64,000 nt of DNA from Panicum virgatum. Taxonomy: Eukaryota > Streptophyta > Magnoliopsida > Poales > Poaceae. Positions 47,668 to 60,440 of the stretch are shown here, piece by piece. Each line of letters starts with the position of its first letter. Positions within the stretch are counted from its first letter, which is position 1. The DNA lies in NCBI RefSeq assembly GCF_016808335.1, contig NC_053142.1, positions 47,973,795-48,037,794 on the forward strand, in the 5' to 3' direction. Below the pieces are notes generated by a model, which worked only from the letters and a program-made list of their open reading frames with translations, searched no databases and was not told the origin of the DNA. Both the position numbers and the translations under genes were made by a program.

Positions 47668-49160
47668 AAGAACTGGACATGTGACCTCTACTGGTATACC
47701 AGAGATTAGAGTACTACTCTGTAGTGTATCCAAGCACTGAAGCACATGATGAGCGAATTACAACATGTGGTATCCTTGATTAAGAAAGCAGCTTTATTCA
47801 AAGTAGTACTGTAGCAGATATTGGGTGTGCATGCGGAGTCACTGCAGTCCGCACTTCTCATCTTTCCTAGCGTTAACAGTGGTATCCAAGTTGCAGTTAA
47901 CCAAAAGCAAGAGACGTGTAAGAGCTGATTGTCGACTCAGCTTCTCGGCTCCAAGATAATATATTTTCCCTACAAAAGAAATCTGTCTGCTACTCTGCTT
48001 CTCATCTTGCTGTCCAGGAGAGTCGCAGCAGTTGAGCTCAATAACAGAATTAGCTTCAGTCATGCTCCCGCGTGTTTAAAGGATCAAGAAACCTTCCGCG
48101 TGTAACAGCAAGACAGACAAGCCCACTAAATCATAAACTGAAGCAGACTGAAAGGTCACCTATTTTTTCTCAGACCCAAGCTATTACCAATCAAACTAAC
48201 TGATTGAATGTGATGGGATGAGCAATACTTGGAAAGAGATAATGTTATCTATTTGAAGATTGAGAGTCTTTGTATCAAATAAAGAAAAAGGAGACACTGA
48301 TTTGGTTTAGGACTGCCTTCGGTTTATCAGGAACCGCACATGTGACCTCTACTGGTATACCAGAGATTGTAGTACTTTTATAGCTTATCCAAGAACACGC
48401 TGCAGGGAATTAAACGTGTGGCATCCTTTGTTAAAAAAAAACAGCTTCATTCAAAGTGGTAGCAGATAATGGGTGTGCATGGGGAACCAGTGCAATGTAC
48501 TGCCTATTTAGATCTCATCTTGCCTAATGCTATCAGTGGTAATCCGTATCGTAGTTAACCAAAAGCAAGAGACGCGTATGACCTGATTGTGACTCACCTT
48601 ATCTGCTCCTAGAATATCAGCTCCCTCAAAGAACTCAGTATGCTTCTTGCTTTACCGTCCTAGCCGGTCCCATGAGACTTCCAGTAGTTGGGCGCGACTC
48701 AGTACACATCGAGGTCTTGATTGGTTCACTGACTAGCTTCTCAACAGTTGTCAGTAAAATGCCACAAAAGAATGCAACATGCCAAGTATTTCTTATCCAG
48801 GCCCAGCTCCTGCATGTACAGTGTAGGGTTAGGATAAGACAGGCACAAGAGGAGCGGCATCTCAAGAGTCAAATACATCATTTTTCAAAATCATAGCTTT
48901 CTTCCATGATTAAGCAGTGTAACATTAAATCAGAAATACTCAGACTCCTTTCAGAAATGTTTCAGTTGCCTATCATGTTAATCGACCAAACATATTAGCA
49001 AAAAAATGGAGATAAGAGTTTTGTGTACCTGACTGTTTTCGATTTACTGGTAAGCATACTTTAAAAGCATAAAGAGACCTTCTGCGTGCAACAGCAAGAC
49101 AAACAACTCCACTGAAATCCAGAAGCCAAAGCAAACTGAAAAGCGGCCTATTGTTTCAAT
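47668..49160. repeat. Local duplication, two diverged units
   Basis: Unit 1 (about 47668-48180) and unit 2 (about 48330-49160) share GACCTCTACTGGTATACCAG, then TGGGTGTGCATG, AACCAAAAGCAAGAGACG and AACAGCAAGACA in the same order. They differ by substitutions and small indels. No coding capacity is recognised. Confidence 0.75.
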
Positions 49161-49249
49161 CAGATGAACAAGTGTTGGTGGTGAAAGGATGCTAATGATA
49201 TGAACCATGAATGGCATAGTTCAACATTTTAGTAACAGATATACATTGA

Positions 49250-52140
49250 CCTCTGTTCAGGGAATGGAAATGTTTACTTCGGATGAGGATGTGGACGATG
49301 GTTGCAGTTGAATAAGACAGAAGTCATCGAGCAAGCATAGAGATCATAATAAAGGAAGAAATGGTAATATGCAAAATTATACCAGAACTGATCATATACC
49401 AAATAAGGAAATTAAAATTCTGAGCATGTCACTCGCCTGACAGATTGCAAGCAGTAGAAGAACATCTTGAGGTAAAAAAAAATCACTAGAAGTAGCAATA
49501 AGCTGTGAAGGAACACTGCTAATTAAAGATTTCATACAACAAAGAAGTTGAATTAGCATATCAACAAGCAGATTGGTTAAATATAGAAGAGAGATAAGCA
49601 ATGTTCAACTGAAGGAAACAATTAATTACTAGTCACTTCTTTGACATCATTTGTGTCGTACAAGATAAACATACTAACTTCAGAGTAGAGAAAGAAACGA
49701 AAGTACTGCATCTGATCCAGGAAATGACACTGATGTAACAAGCAATTGAATGCGCCTAGTTCTATATCCATATGCCCATCTGCAAACCATAAGCTAAATG
49801 ATTTAAATCCACGAACAATCCAGCATATCGTCATAGGAACTGGGCATCATACTGTGAATTTCCTTCCCAGAACTATTATAATTTTGTATTTCATGGAAGA
49901 CTTGCGTCTGTTGGCAGTATGCACAGAAACTGAAAGCAGCTGGTCTGAAATGAAACCACAAGTCATGAATGTCATAATTCAACATAAGTACACAACTACT
50001 TGGAAATGAGCATTCACCTCGACCCAGGGAGCAGGCATTTTTACTTTGGATGACAATGATGGTTGCAGTTGAATAAAATTGAAGTCATGACATCACAAAA
50101 ATCAAGAGGTAACACCGCAACATACAGTTTTGTTATAATAAAGCAAGAATTGGGTAATATCCAGAAATGTGTTGAAAGCCATCAAAGACCATGAAAGGAT
50201 CAGGTGCTCTAGCCTAAAAGGGGGAGGGGGTGAATTAGGCACTAATAAAAACTTTGACCTATGGCTCCAACTAGTTTGCACAAAACTTAAACTAAAACGT
50301 GCTATCTAGATGTGCAACTAGGTTGTACTAGTGTGAAACCCCTATCCCAAAAGAGTTTAGCAACTTATAACCTTTTCTATCAAGAAACTATTCTATGAAA
50401 TTAAAGGCACACAAATTGCTAGTATGAAATGCGGAAGCTTAATGAGCGGGATAGGAGATAGCAAACTCTTGACGCGGGTGTTTATCCCGTGGTTCGGTTA
50501 GCCACAAAGGCACACCTACATCCACGTTGTTATAGCACTCACTAAGAGTATTGCTACTCGGCCACCAAGTTTTTTCCGTGAACACAATCACGGTCACCTT
50601 GGCCCCGGGTTCCACTAAAGAGCTTCTCCACAAAGGATGGGGGTCTCCACGTCCCCCGCACAAAGATGTCGTCGCCGCTCCACACCAAGTCGAAGGGTCA
50701 ATGACGTTGCCGGCGAGCTTCACGCTCCAAGGTGCCGGCACACCACGCTCTTGTTTTGGTTCGCTAATGAACCACAGCACAAAGGCTCGAAGCCTTGCAA
50801 TCTCACTCACTAAGAGCTAATCCTTTACACAACACTCTCAAAGTGTGCTAAGGGCTAAGGATATGATCTTGATGCTTTTGTATGGCTTGGAGATGTTCTT
50901 GGGTGTGTGTGGGATGTCCAGCAACTCCAACAATCTTCAAATGGTCGGGGTGAGGCATATATATAGGCCACCAAGTCTTGTAGCCGTTGCTCCAACGGTC
51001 AGCAGAAAAACTGCGTATCATCGGATGAACCGATGCCTCTGGCAGGGGTAGCGTCGGTTCATCCGGTCACTCTAATACCCGAAGTAGCCGTTGAACTTCT
51101 GACTGCTGACACAGTGACCACCGGTTGAACCGATGTTTGTCCGTCGGTTAAACCGGTCACTCACAGCCTTCTTCTCTTCTGCTGACGTCAATGCACCGAC
51201 GCAATACTCCGATGCACCGTCGGTTGAACCGGTGCTGAAGAAACTTCTCCTGGGCACTTGACATCGTCTCTGGTACACAGTACGCCCAATGCACCGATGC
51301 CCTTTCTTGGACCGTCGGTTCAACCGGTGCCTATAGGCTGACTTGGCTTCGATTCCCTCCTGCACCAAACATTATAGCGTCGGTTCTTCCGACAATCGTC
51401 GGATGCACCGATGCTTAGGCACCAAACATCATAGCGGAACCCCCGTAGGGGCGGCCCTTCGGGCCTTGCTACGCCTATCTTCTCTTTCTTTTTGTCATCA
51501 CTTGAACCTAAAAGCCTGAGAATGGTCATCTTAACAATCATATTAGTCCAAGTGTTGTGTTGTCATTTGATCACCAAAATCACTCGAAATGGCATAAATG
51601 GTGCCACGTTCGTTTCAGACCAGAGAACGAAACCGAGATCCTGAGCATGTGTTAATCACCCTTGACAGGTGGCAAGTGCTATGATAGCATTTTGAGGCAT
51701 GCGAAAATTCACCATGAGCAGAAATAGGCCGCAATGAACTACTAATTAAAGAGCTCATATGATCTTAATGAAGTTGAATTAGCACGAGAACAATGGGAGT
51801 GGTTGAATTCAAAAGAGAAGTTGAGCAAGTCGACTAAAGGCAACTCCGACTAATCATTAATGCCACTTCTTTGACATCATTTGTGTAGTACAGTTATCTA
51901 AACATGCTGGATTCAGAGTATAGAAAGAAAGGCAAAGCATCTGCACCTGATCAACGAGCTCACATTCACATGTAACAAACAATTGAATGAACCTAGTCCT
52001 ACATCCATGTGCCTATGAGAGAACCATGAGCCAAATTATTCCAGTTCACAACTCATCCAACATATCGAAATGGGAAGTTGCTCCCAATTTCTTGTAATTT
52101 TGTATTTCATAGCAGAGTCACTCTTCTTTATCTTTGTTTT
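49250..52140. repeat. Second local duplication, one unit split by a solo LTR
   Basis: Unit C (about 49250-49850) and unit D (about 50015-50191 plus 51618-52080) share ATGGTTGCAGTTGAATAA, CTGAGCATGT, AAGAAGTTGAATTAGCA-type and TTGACATCATTTGTGT segments in the same order. Unit D is interrupted by the insertion at 50192-51617. No gene is seen. Confidence 0.75.
50192..51617 (-). mobile_element. Solo LTR with ACCGGTT palindromic repeats, copy 2
   Basis: A 1426-bp insertion starting TGAAAGGATC and ending CGTTTCA, with the 5-bp duplication GACCA at 50187-50191 and 51618-51622. It is inverted relative to its sister at 7073-8591. At about 51015-51420 it carries scattered GGTTGAACCGATG and TCGGTTGAACCGG units related to the repeats of copy 1, but more degenerate. 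Chance frames only. Confidence 0.85.
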
Positions 52141-52274
52141 CACATCAAGATCAGTACAAACAAAACGAGGAAAATTTTATAACTCACTAAGCTAAGGAAG
52201 CAAGCAAGGAATAGATCCATAAATCTACAACGCTACCACGACTAATAGAACAGTACTGCGAGGCGCTCAGCACT

Positions 52275-52658
52275 CTAGTGGGCGGCGACCACCATGTCAG
52301 ACGAGCTCAGGAACTCGATAACCGCCTCGACGGGCAGATCGGGGCTCGGGGGCGGCGGGGAGAAGAACACCGCGTGCTTGGCCGCCGCGAGCTTCTTCCG
52401 CTGGGGGCAGCGTGGCGCGAGGAGCCTGGAAACGGGCACGAAGTACGGTACGGCGGCGCCGCCCTCGCCGTCGCCAGCAGGAGGAGGAGGCGGCGGTGAC
52501 GCGGGGGACGCCGGCGCCGGCGATGACGGCGGGGGCAGGCGGGAGGAGCGACTCCCGCGGCGGAGCCTGGCGTCGCGGAGTCGGGCGAGGGCGCCGGGGC
52601 GGAGGAACCGGTGGTGGTCGCCGCTGGCGGCGGCGGGCCGGGAGCGAGTGGCTGCCAT
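52275..52658 (-). CDS. Small proline/serine-rich plant protein, 127 aa
   Basis: Single-exon frame starting MAATRSRPAAASGDHHRFLR. It has the block RFLRPGALARLRDARL near residues 18-33, a proline/alanine-rich linker (about 40-65), a second block PYFVPVSRLLAPRCPQRKKL (about 71-90) and the C-terminus VEAVIEFLSSSDMVVAAH. The two ordered blocks separated by low complexity look like conserved short motifs of a plant-specific family of unknown function, but I cannot name it. No signal peptide or membrane segment is seen. The overlapping frame on the other strand is a GC artefact. Its upstream 150 bp, on the minus strand, are pyrimidine-rich and plausible as a promoter. Confidence 0.65.
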   Translation of the reverse strand: MAATRSRPAAASGDHHRFLRPGALARLRDARLRRGSRSSRLPPPSSPAPASPASPPPPPPAGDGEGGAAVPYFVPVSRLLAPRCPQRKKLAAAKHAVFFSPPPPSPDLPVEAVIEFLSSSDMVVAAH

Positions 52659-53911
52659 GTGGGTCCCGGGTGTCGGCGAGGGATGGATAGCAAGATGGAT
52701 GGATGAGATGGGCGCTTGCTTGCTGTGGAGACGAGGGCGGGGGGTATTTGAAGGGGGCTAGGGCTGAGCGGGAGGCGCGAGCTTTGGGAGGGAAAAGTTT
52801 CGGCCGAAATACTACGGTTACCGCGTCTTCCCAGTTGTTGCCCTCTCTGGACCAATGCCAGTGGGGCCAGATTTACTAGGGCCCACATGGCGGTGGGATT
52901 GTTTGCTCACTGTTTTGCAGGGAAGTTGGTGGGGGAACGGGTGCGCTCGCGGTTTGAAACGGGAGCGGCGGCTGGCGCGTGGCGCGTGAGGTCGGCGGCC
53001 AGATCAGCGATCGGCAGGGCCGCATCGGATGCAATGGGCCGGGTAACCAGAGAAGTTGGATCAGACAGAAGTCTCGTTTGTTTCCGAGCCGAATTCATGG
53101 TAAGCTTAAAATGGTTTCCAAATTGAGCCAGCTTTGTTTCCTTTTTCCTTTTCTTTTTGCATCTGTTGTGACTAACCATTATACTTGTACACATACACTA
53201 CCCGGCATTAGTACATTGGATCGCTCAGACACGGTCCATGCAAAAGTCATAATTTAGAAACCTCACTGATCTGTTAGTTATGATGTGAATCACCACCTAC
53301 TTCGATGGCAAGTGGCAAGGCATATTTGATGTAATTATCATGCGAATGGGGAGTAAACTAGCAGATGAACATGCCTAGCAAAACTCAAAGTGCCAATGTG
53401 CCATGGATTATCAGACAAATACAAAAGCCCGAGCCCAGGTGCACGGAGCTTGAAGTTTTTACGAACTGTTGAGGAGTCCAGATCTAACAGTTTAAAAATA
53501 AGAGAAACGTTATAAAGAGCTAAACATGTGGGCCAGGAACTATATTTTGAAATCAACAGAGTAGAAATAGAGTAAAAACACTGTGAAACAGCTTAGAGAA
53601 TGTACATATCCGGGGATGCAATAATTTGTCTGAACATCGCTGCTTGTATGTGTCTGTATTATACATCATGATGGATCTCACCATAGCCTATAACATGGAA
53701 CCATTACCTCAAAACTAAAGTAAGATACAGAAGCAGCAAGGCTCCAAAACCGGCCCCCAAAGGCCGGCCTTGTCCCCGTTTTCTAGTCCTTGTTGTACAT
53801 GCATTACAGGTTACTCTAAAACACGGAAAAGGAAGCATCTAAGTACTCTTGACATTATTCCTTGGATTAAATTCTAGGTTTACAATGTTTCACCTTCTGG
53901 TTCTGTCCACT
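52659..53911. other. Spacer between two minus-strand genes
   Basis: GC-rich near 52660-53050 (upstream of the 127-aa gene), then AT-rich. The end should include the 3' UTR of the coiled-coil gene. No other gene is supported. Confidence 0.5.
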
Positions 53912-56900
53912 CTAGATCTTCTGCTTGAGCACCTGCCGGAGCTGGACTTTCTGGCTCTCCATCCGTGCCTCCATGAGCTTTGCCTTCAAGCTGTGCTTCT
54001 GGGACGTCCGAGGGTACTCTATACAGCCCTTGAAGCCACGGTTGAATTGAATGTTCATCGAGTCTGGGGAGCTCCATTGCCCAACACTCGGTGGACTGAG
54101 TCCTATTTCCTGAATGCCACTTTCAACGGTGGAGTAAGTCCCGACTGACAGTCGTACATTTGATGATCTCGCATTTACCGTTTCAACGGCATCTTTCTTG
54201 CATATCTCACTGTTCTTTGGGCGGGACGACTTCCAGAGCTTTGATATGGCTGATTCTTTCTTCTTGGGTTGGTTCATGTTTGTCAGGTATGCATCAGTCA
54301 AGTCATCCTTTAGCTTCTCATTCCCCCTGTACTCGAAATCATTTCCACTTTTCCAAGAAATGCTTCCATCACAGATCTTGTTGTTGACTGATGATTCGCT
54401 TCCATCAGGTGAACCACTTGAACCCTGCATATCTTCATGGCTTATTGTCTCCCAGCTGCTGCCATCTTCAGTGTCGCTTTCATCTTGCGGACTTTTATTT
54501 GAGTACACCTTGGCTTTCTTTTCAAGGAATATATCTGTCATTGGGCTAGCCTCTTGAATTTCTGATTCACATTTGGCAGAGTTATTCTGGTAGCATGGTT
54601 CAATCTCCTTGATGACAGGCTCCTCACTTGGACGCAGCTCCTCGAAAATGGAAAATATGTCTTCTGAGGCTGCGGGTGGCTCATATCTGAATTCAGCATC
54701 TTGGGCTCTGACTGACTTGATTGCCTGTATTATGTTCTCTGCTTCTTCTACTACCGTGATGTCTCCGTTAGCACAGCTGCATGAGGCAATAAAAGCCTCA
54801 ACATCCTGTTGCAGTTTGCTCAGCTGTGCATATTTGGCATCAAGAGTAAGTTTTGCATCAACAAGCTTCATCTGCACCCGTTCTTCGCGCCACACCTCAG
54901 CCATCTGCAGCATCTTCCGCTCCTCATCTACCTCCTCCCGCAGTTTCAGGGAGTCCTGTTTCAAGGCCTCAATCTCAGCTTTGTCTTCCTCCACCTCTCT
55001 TGCCAGCTCATTGCACACCTCCTCAGTGAGCTCACGCGCCTTTCTTTCTGTTTCATACTCTTGTAACAGCTGCTTCGCTGACATCTTGGCCTCCTTCAAC
55101 TCATTAACGAGCTTCAAGTTTATCATTTCCAACCGCCTCCGGTTTTTCTTCTCGTGGTCAAGGTCCGCCTTCATATCTTCAAGTATAGCACGGACCTTCT
55201 CATGCTCTCTATTCCGCCAAGCTGCTTTCTCCTCCGCGAGTTTCTTGAACAAGTGGTCAAGTTTCTTCTTAGCTGACCGTCGCTCAGTTTCCAGCTCACT
55301 TACCCTATCACGTGCTTGCTGGAGCTCCATCTGGAGGTTAGCAACATAAGTTGTGTCTTGCTGCTCATCAAGAAGGTTTAGCTGGCTGGCTATCAGATAG
55401 GCATCATGTGATTCCATTCCTTTTATGTTCTCAGGCTCCCATTTTGTTGCTTTCTCCATGGTAGTGGAAGTAGCATGAAGTTGTACCTGCATAGTTTTGC
55501 TGTGTCAAAGACCTTACAGCCGATACACGCAAATGTAGTTAATATTTTGGTAGGTTCTTTCCCTCACCTTGTGGAGCTCTCCACTCTTCCGTTCCAAAAC
55601 AGAAATGGGGCTTGAAACCTCATTCTTCAGATTCTGGTGATGACCCAAAGTGTTCTGTTTGAGAAGCTGGACTTGTAGATGCCTTGGGATATGCTGTCAA
55701 ACAGACACACGAGACAAATAAGACACGACACATGAGACAAATAAGACACGCCAGACCGCCAACAAATTCATCGCATTTAATAAAAAAATCTATTTGCAAG
55801 GTAAGTTAAATTTTCAGTTGTTCCATGAATTCATCATATCTTATATAAAAAATATATTATTGGGACAGTAAGTTATACACTCAGTTGTTCCATGATCAAG
55901 CAGATCTGAGCAGCACCAGATCTGTATATGTTCATGTTACTGTTATGTACCCTAACTTGATGAAAGGGACACACAAGGTCTTACATCATCATGCACATTT
56001 TTTTTTTAGAAAATGTGAATTTCAGTAGACATTATGAAAGAACAAAGAGAATCTAAAGGGTCCCAAACAATCATAACATGGAGACTCCTCCCAATCTGAA
56101 TCACATACAGAGAACCCATACCTATAGCGTTGGTAACATCGTCACATTTGTTAGCTAGCATTTTCATCCCAACCTAAGGCACAGAATTGAAGCCCCTTCA
56201 GTTGGAGCTAGCTAGGATAGTCTCCACTAGCATGAGACAAGCAACTAAACAGGACCACGTGCTGCTGAACCCGGCGTTTGTTGCTGCACGGCACAAGAGT
56301 TGAGAGCCATTTTGGCCCGTTCAAAAGCTCAGAACCCTTCCAATCCTTTCACGATCCGATCCAAATTCTTTTTTTTTTTTTGAAGAAAGATCCGATCCAA
56401 ATTTCAAGCTCTCCTCTTTCCACGCACATATCAATCCGGTAAAAACGAAGCTGTGCGCCTGTGCCCTTGTGCTGACGGCCAACCATAAACGGCTAAGACG
56501 CACGAGCAGCGCATTTGTGGTTGCACGGGCAGAGGGGCATGGAGACTCGGAGAGGATCCGATGCCTGGGCCCCTCTACTAGCTCAGGAATCACATGAGGA
56601 GATCCCAGCACAGGGGAGGGGGAGTGCTGCGCTTTCCGGATGGATAAATTTATGGGAAGGCGATCACGGCCGTCGAACTGTGGCTGCTGCACGGCCGCCT
56701 TCATAAATGGCCATGCTTCATTGTAACGCATCTAACGTCCAGGCCAGTACTTAAATGCGTCGACACGGCAAGGCAATCGTCAGTGTTACTGCTCAGGCTT
56801 CAGTGAGGAGACTCGGTTCGTACTAGATTTGACTTGGCTAATCGAGTTTAGGCGGATTAGGCAGCTCAACTTGTAAACAGGTAAAGGGTAATTAGCAGTC

Positions 56901-57584
56901 TCCTAGAGCACCAAGCTTAGCATGCATTGACTACAAATATCTGTATTTGAGGTTTAAAAAATCATATAGAAGTAGGAAAAAAAGGGGAAAATATCATTGG
57001 ATAGCACATTTCGTTCTCTAAACACCAAAATGATTTAGCTTCAAGAGGTAAGGTGCCACCGTCCACTAGGACTAAAAAAAACAGCATGAGCTCACAGAGC
57101 ACAAGCTCGGCGCCTCCGGTTTGCTCCATCCCAAGTCGCCAACAGCAAGACGGAACACGGAACGAACCAAACTGGAAACCAGATGCGGAGAAGCGCACCG
57201 TGCGTGCACACGTACCTCGACACCGACGTGGACCCTCCTCTCGGCGGCTCCGGGCGCGCCCCCGGGCACCGCCTCGGGCTGGCGCAGCCGCCACACCCCG
57301 GCCGCGAGCCTCCGCACCGACACCTCCCTCGCTTGCTTCTCCCGCGCGCTGGCCCCCGCTTCCTCGACGCCACCCAGCTTCCTCCCGTCACCGCGGCCGC
57401 CGCCGCCCACGCCCACGTCCCATTTCAGCAGCGGCGTCGCGGGCCCGCTCCGCCGCCCGCCGCCGGGCGCGCTCGCCGACGCCGAGGCCTTCACCGGCCG
57501 CCGCCGCAGCCGCCGTGGCGTCCGGAGCGACGGCGCCGCGGCCGGGGCGGGAGCGGCGGTGGCGGAGCGGTTCCTGGAGCTCAT
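53912..57584 (-). CDS. Coiled-coil protein, At5g41620 / BRANCHLESS TRICHOMES-like family
   Basis: Three exons on the minus strand, 57216-57584, 55568-55693 and 53912-55486, all phase 0, encode 689 aa. The first exon has the family's basic N-terminus (RRRPVKASASASA...GPATPLLKWDV) and VRRLAAGVWRLRQ. Residues about 210-395 form a long charged coiled coil (for example LEMINLKLVNELKEAKMSAK). The C-terminus LKAKLMEARMESQKVQLRQV is the family signature. Arabidopsis BLT regulates trichome shape. A cytoskeleton-linked scaffold role is inferred from family only. The middle part (about 440-640) is acidic and serine-rich. The first intron is about 1.5 kb, and a small extra exon there cannot be excluded. 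The start is the only ATG preceding the conserved N-terminus. Confidence 0.8.
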
Positions 57585-57755
57585 CTGCGGCGGTTACGGC
57601 TCGGGGCGGCCCGCGCCGGCGGCAGCATCGGAGTGGAGCAGACCGGCAGGCAGGCAGAGAGCGAGGCGAGGAGGCGCGAGGCGCACGCGGAGGCGGAGCA
57701 CGGGAACAGCGTGGAAGCGCAGCGGGGTGGACCGGAGAGAGACGTTGGAGGTGGT

Positions 57756-57779
57756 GGGGGGGGGGGGGGGGGGGGGGGG
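57756..57779 (+). repeat. G24 homopolymer upstream of the coiled-coil gene
   Basis: An uninterrupted run of 24 G on the plus strand (C on the gene's sense strand), about 170 bp upstream of the start codon, within the likely 5' UTR or core promoter. It could form a G-quadruplex. The length may be affected by sequencing error. Confidence 0.85.
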
Positions 57780-58017
57780 TCGGGAAATGGGAGCGCAAGC
57801 CAAGCGGGGAAGCCAAGGACGGATTTGGGGCTGGCCTAGGGGCGCTTTGGGGATTTCGTCCCGGGCTTCTGTCCGCTACTGTGGTGTGTGGGGATATACT
57901 GTGGTCTCGTGATCCTTGCAGGTGGGTGCTGTTGCTGCAGCCTGCAGGGCAGCGAGCTGGTATACTGGAGATTTGCCATCAGGCTGCGGGAGAATTCTGA
58001 ATGAATTTACAGTCACT

Positions 58018-58187
58018 CAGTTCGGCAGCCAGCTCCAGATCATTGCGTTCGGCAGCCAGCTCTAGCTCTAGTCCAACAGTAATTTTCTCTCACACTACTA
58101 CAACCACCAGCTTTAGCTCCATTCAGCCCAACAGTATTTTTCTCTCACACCATTTCAGCTCTAGCCTCCAGCTTTAGCCTGCCGAAC
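58018..58187. mobile_element. hAT-like MITE or remnant
   Basis: Begins CAGTTCGGCAGCCAGCTCC and ends GCTTTAGCCTGCCGAAC, an imperfect terminal inverted repeat. The flanks ACAGTCACT (58009-58017) and ACAGTAACT (58188-58196) look like a target duplication with one mismatch. Internal repeats of CCAACAGTATTTTTCTCTCACAC type. The class is tentative. Confidence 0.5.
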
Positions 58188-58329
58188 ACAGTAACTGGAA
58201 AAAAGTTTTTCAATGGATATCTTGAAGAAAAAAGTTTCTTCAAGGGAAAAAAGTTAAATCAGTCCATTTTTCAATGGATATCTCGAAAGAAAAACATCTC
58301 CGTGGTCCTAACTCGTAAAAGAGGATCTT

Positions 58330-58804
58330 GCTTTGTTTACATTGCTCGGCGGTGCTGATCTGATTGGAAAACCAAACATACTGCTGACCGCCGCCTCCTC
58401 CCTGTCGGCGGAAATTGCACGATTGGACAGATCGGAGGGCGTCAGACAATTAACCACATCAGTCTACTGTCGAGAGGCCATGCGTCTGGTCCCACCTCAT
58501 GACGCACCCCCCGGCACGAGACGAGACACACTACACACCACCGCCGCCAGAGTCACCTCCAAAACGGAGGGCAATAACGGAACAGCCCCCCACGGTGCCC
58601 CTGCCTGCTCCCCCACGTTCCGTCGAATCCGTCCCATCCAATCCAAGTATCCAACCCGCCCCGCCGGGCGCCGGCCATGGCGTCGCTGCGCTCTCCACTC
58701 CAGATCCGAACGCCCACCACGCCGGCCCCGCCTGCCCGTCCGGGGTTAGCCCGGCGACCGCCCACGTGGCCGCCGCGCGCACGGGCGCCGCGCTGTCCGG
58801 TGTT

Positions 58805-58836
<32 letters not shown>

Positions 58837-59090
58837 CGCGGGGAGGGAACACCGCACCGGAACAGGGAAGGCATCCGAGGGGCGGAGCACGAGGAGACTC
58901 GAGGCCCGCCACGTCGGACTCGAGAGGGAGGAGGGGCCGTGGGCGGGCGCAGGGGCCGACAGGGCCCCACGTGATCGCGGGTGGTGGGTGCCCGGCCGTC
59001 GCGATCCGCCGTGGCCGCGGGAATATAGAATGGTGGCGGGAAGGCGACGACACCGTGCGGTGCGGCCCGGCCTCCGAAGAGCATGAATAA
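58330..59090. other. GC-rich island with GGGCGC repeats
   Basis: Very GC-rich DNA with overlapping frames on both strands and a (GGGCGC)n array at about 58807-58845. No recognised protein. It may be a promoter-proximal island of an unseen transcript. I do not call a gene. Confidence 0.45.
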
Positions 59091-60440
59091 TGAACAGTAT
59101 AGGGCGGTAGAATAAATAGTATTTTATAAGAGAAAATAAGTCGAAATAAGACTAGACAAGCCAAGACAAAAGCCAAGCCGAATACCCTCCAAGTTTTATA
59201 GATTTCGGCAGCTGTGGGCTGGGAATGGACGTGGGGTGGTGGTGGGCCCCGCTGCTGCTCGCTACTCAGTCTATCGGAAAGCGCGCAGCGTGTTTTCGCC
59301 TGTGTTAGTCGGTGTTTCAGTCCCCGCCCACTCGATTCTCTCTCCTACGTCACATCAACTATCCGCCCGCTCATCGCCGGTCATAATACACGACCGGTGC
59401 AGGGGACGAGGCCGCATGGGGCGCTGTGAATTTGGGCCGCCAGCAGGAGCAGCACCACTGTGATTTCTGCGATGGAACAGTCGAGGCTCGTGCGGTGCGG
59501 TTCAAAATTTAAACCCACTGGCGCAAAGCTAACAGTAACATCACGCCCGAGGTTAATAAAGCCTAATTGTGCAACCCACTGTAACAATCCCCCATGCTTA
59601 TCCCCGTAACGAGCCGTTCAGTTAAACCTTACCCCGACTGTAGATTCCCTTGTTTTTCACTGGGATCGTGTGTGCACTCATGATGCATGCAGGTTAGCAG
59701 GTAGACAGCCAGCTCGCTGTAAATTTAGTGTAAAAAATGTTAGTAGGTCAGGAGCAGTAATGATCTAGGAGACGAGGAGGATCCAGCTGCTCGACCGCCC
59801 GGAAGGGAATACGATGTCGCTCGATTAAGTGGTGCTTGTCGGATGCTGTGTATTTTACAGTGGATTCTCTCGCGATCCATGTGACCTGTCCTGCTTCCAT
59901 GGCCTATGCTGCCTGATCCATCCATCCTTAGCCGCTCGGCGGCGAGACAGGCATGCAGTGTCATTAGCGTGCGATCGGGTTGCGCTCCGTGATCGTAGTC
60001 GTAGGTGTGGATCGGCCAAGCGTAGTGCTACGTGTTTTGCATTGCCAGGCCAGCTCGGGGCAGTTGGATCGGGCCGTGTCCCCTGTCAAGCGTCGATCGA
60101 CATGGTAGTTAGATCGTGTAGGGTACTCCTACGGGGGTGGTAGTTAAGCAGACAATGCTGGGCAAGCGTGTAAACAAGACTACCAGTCATTGATTCTCGG
60201 GGAGTCCTGTCCTGTGCCAACCAAGCATTGGTGTGCTTGTTTACGCATTCTTTGGATACCGGTATCGATGGTGAACATGGTCAGCAGTAGCATCCAAGGC
60301 AGCTTGCATCGCACAACGCTGATGGAGACCAGCACATGGCCCGAAAATCCTCCGAATAGACTTTCGCCCGACGCAGATGTGGTTCCTGAGAGCAGTAGCT
60401 TTTATAATTTTTAGCTAGCGGATTAATTCAGTCCTGCATA
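59091..60440. other. Intergenic, no gene seen
   Basis: Short chance frames only, with no motifs I can defend. Confidence 0.5.

Noticed and set aside
54609..55349. 246-aa serine-rich plus-strand frame
   Set aside because: Antisense shadow of the coiled-coil exon on the minus strand.
57053..58000. 315-aa arginine-rich plus-strand frame
   Set aside because: Antisense to the GC-rich first exon and leader of the coiled-coil gene, and it runs through the G24 tract.
58333..59176. Several 100-200 aa frames with RGRGRG runs on both strands
   Set aside because: Produced by GGGCGC repeats and high GC. No family resemblance or splice logic.
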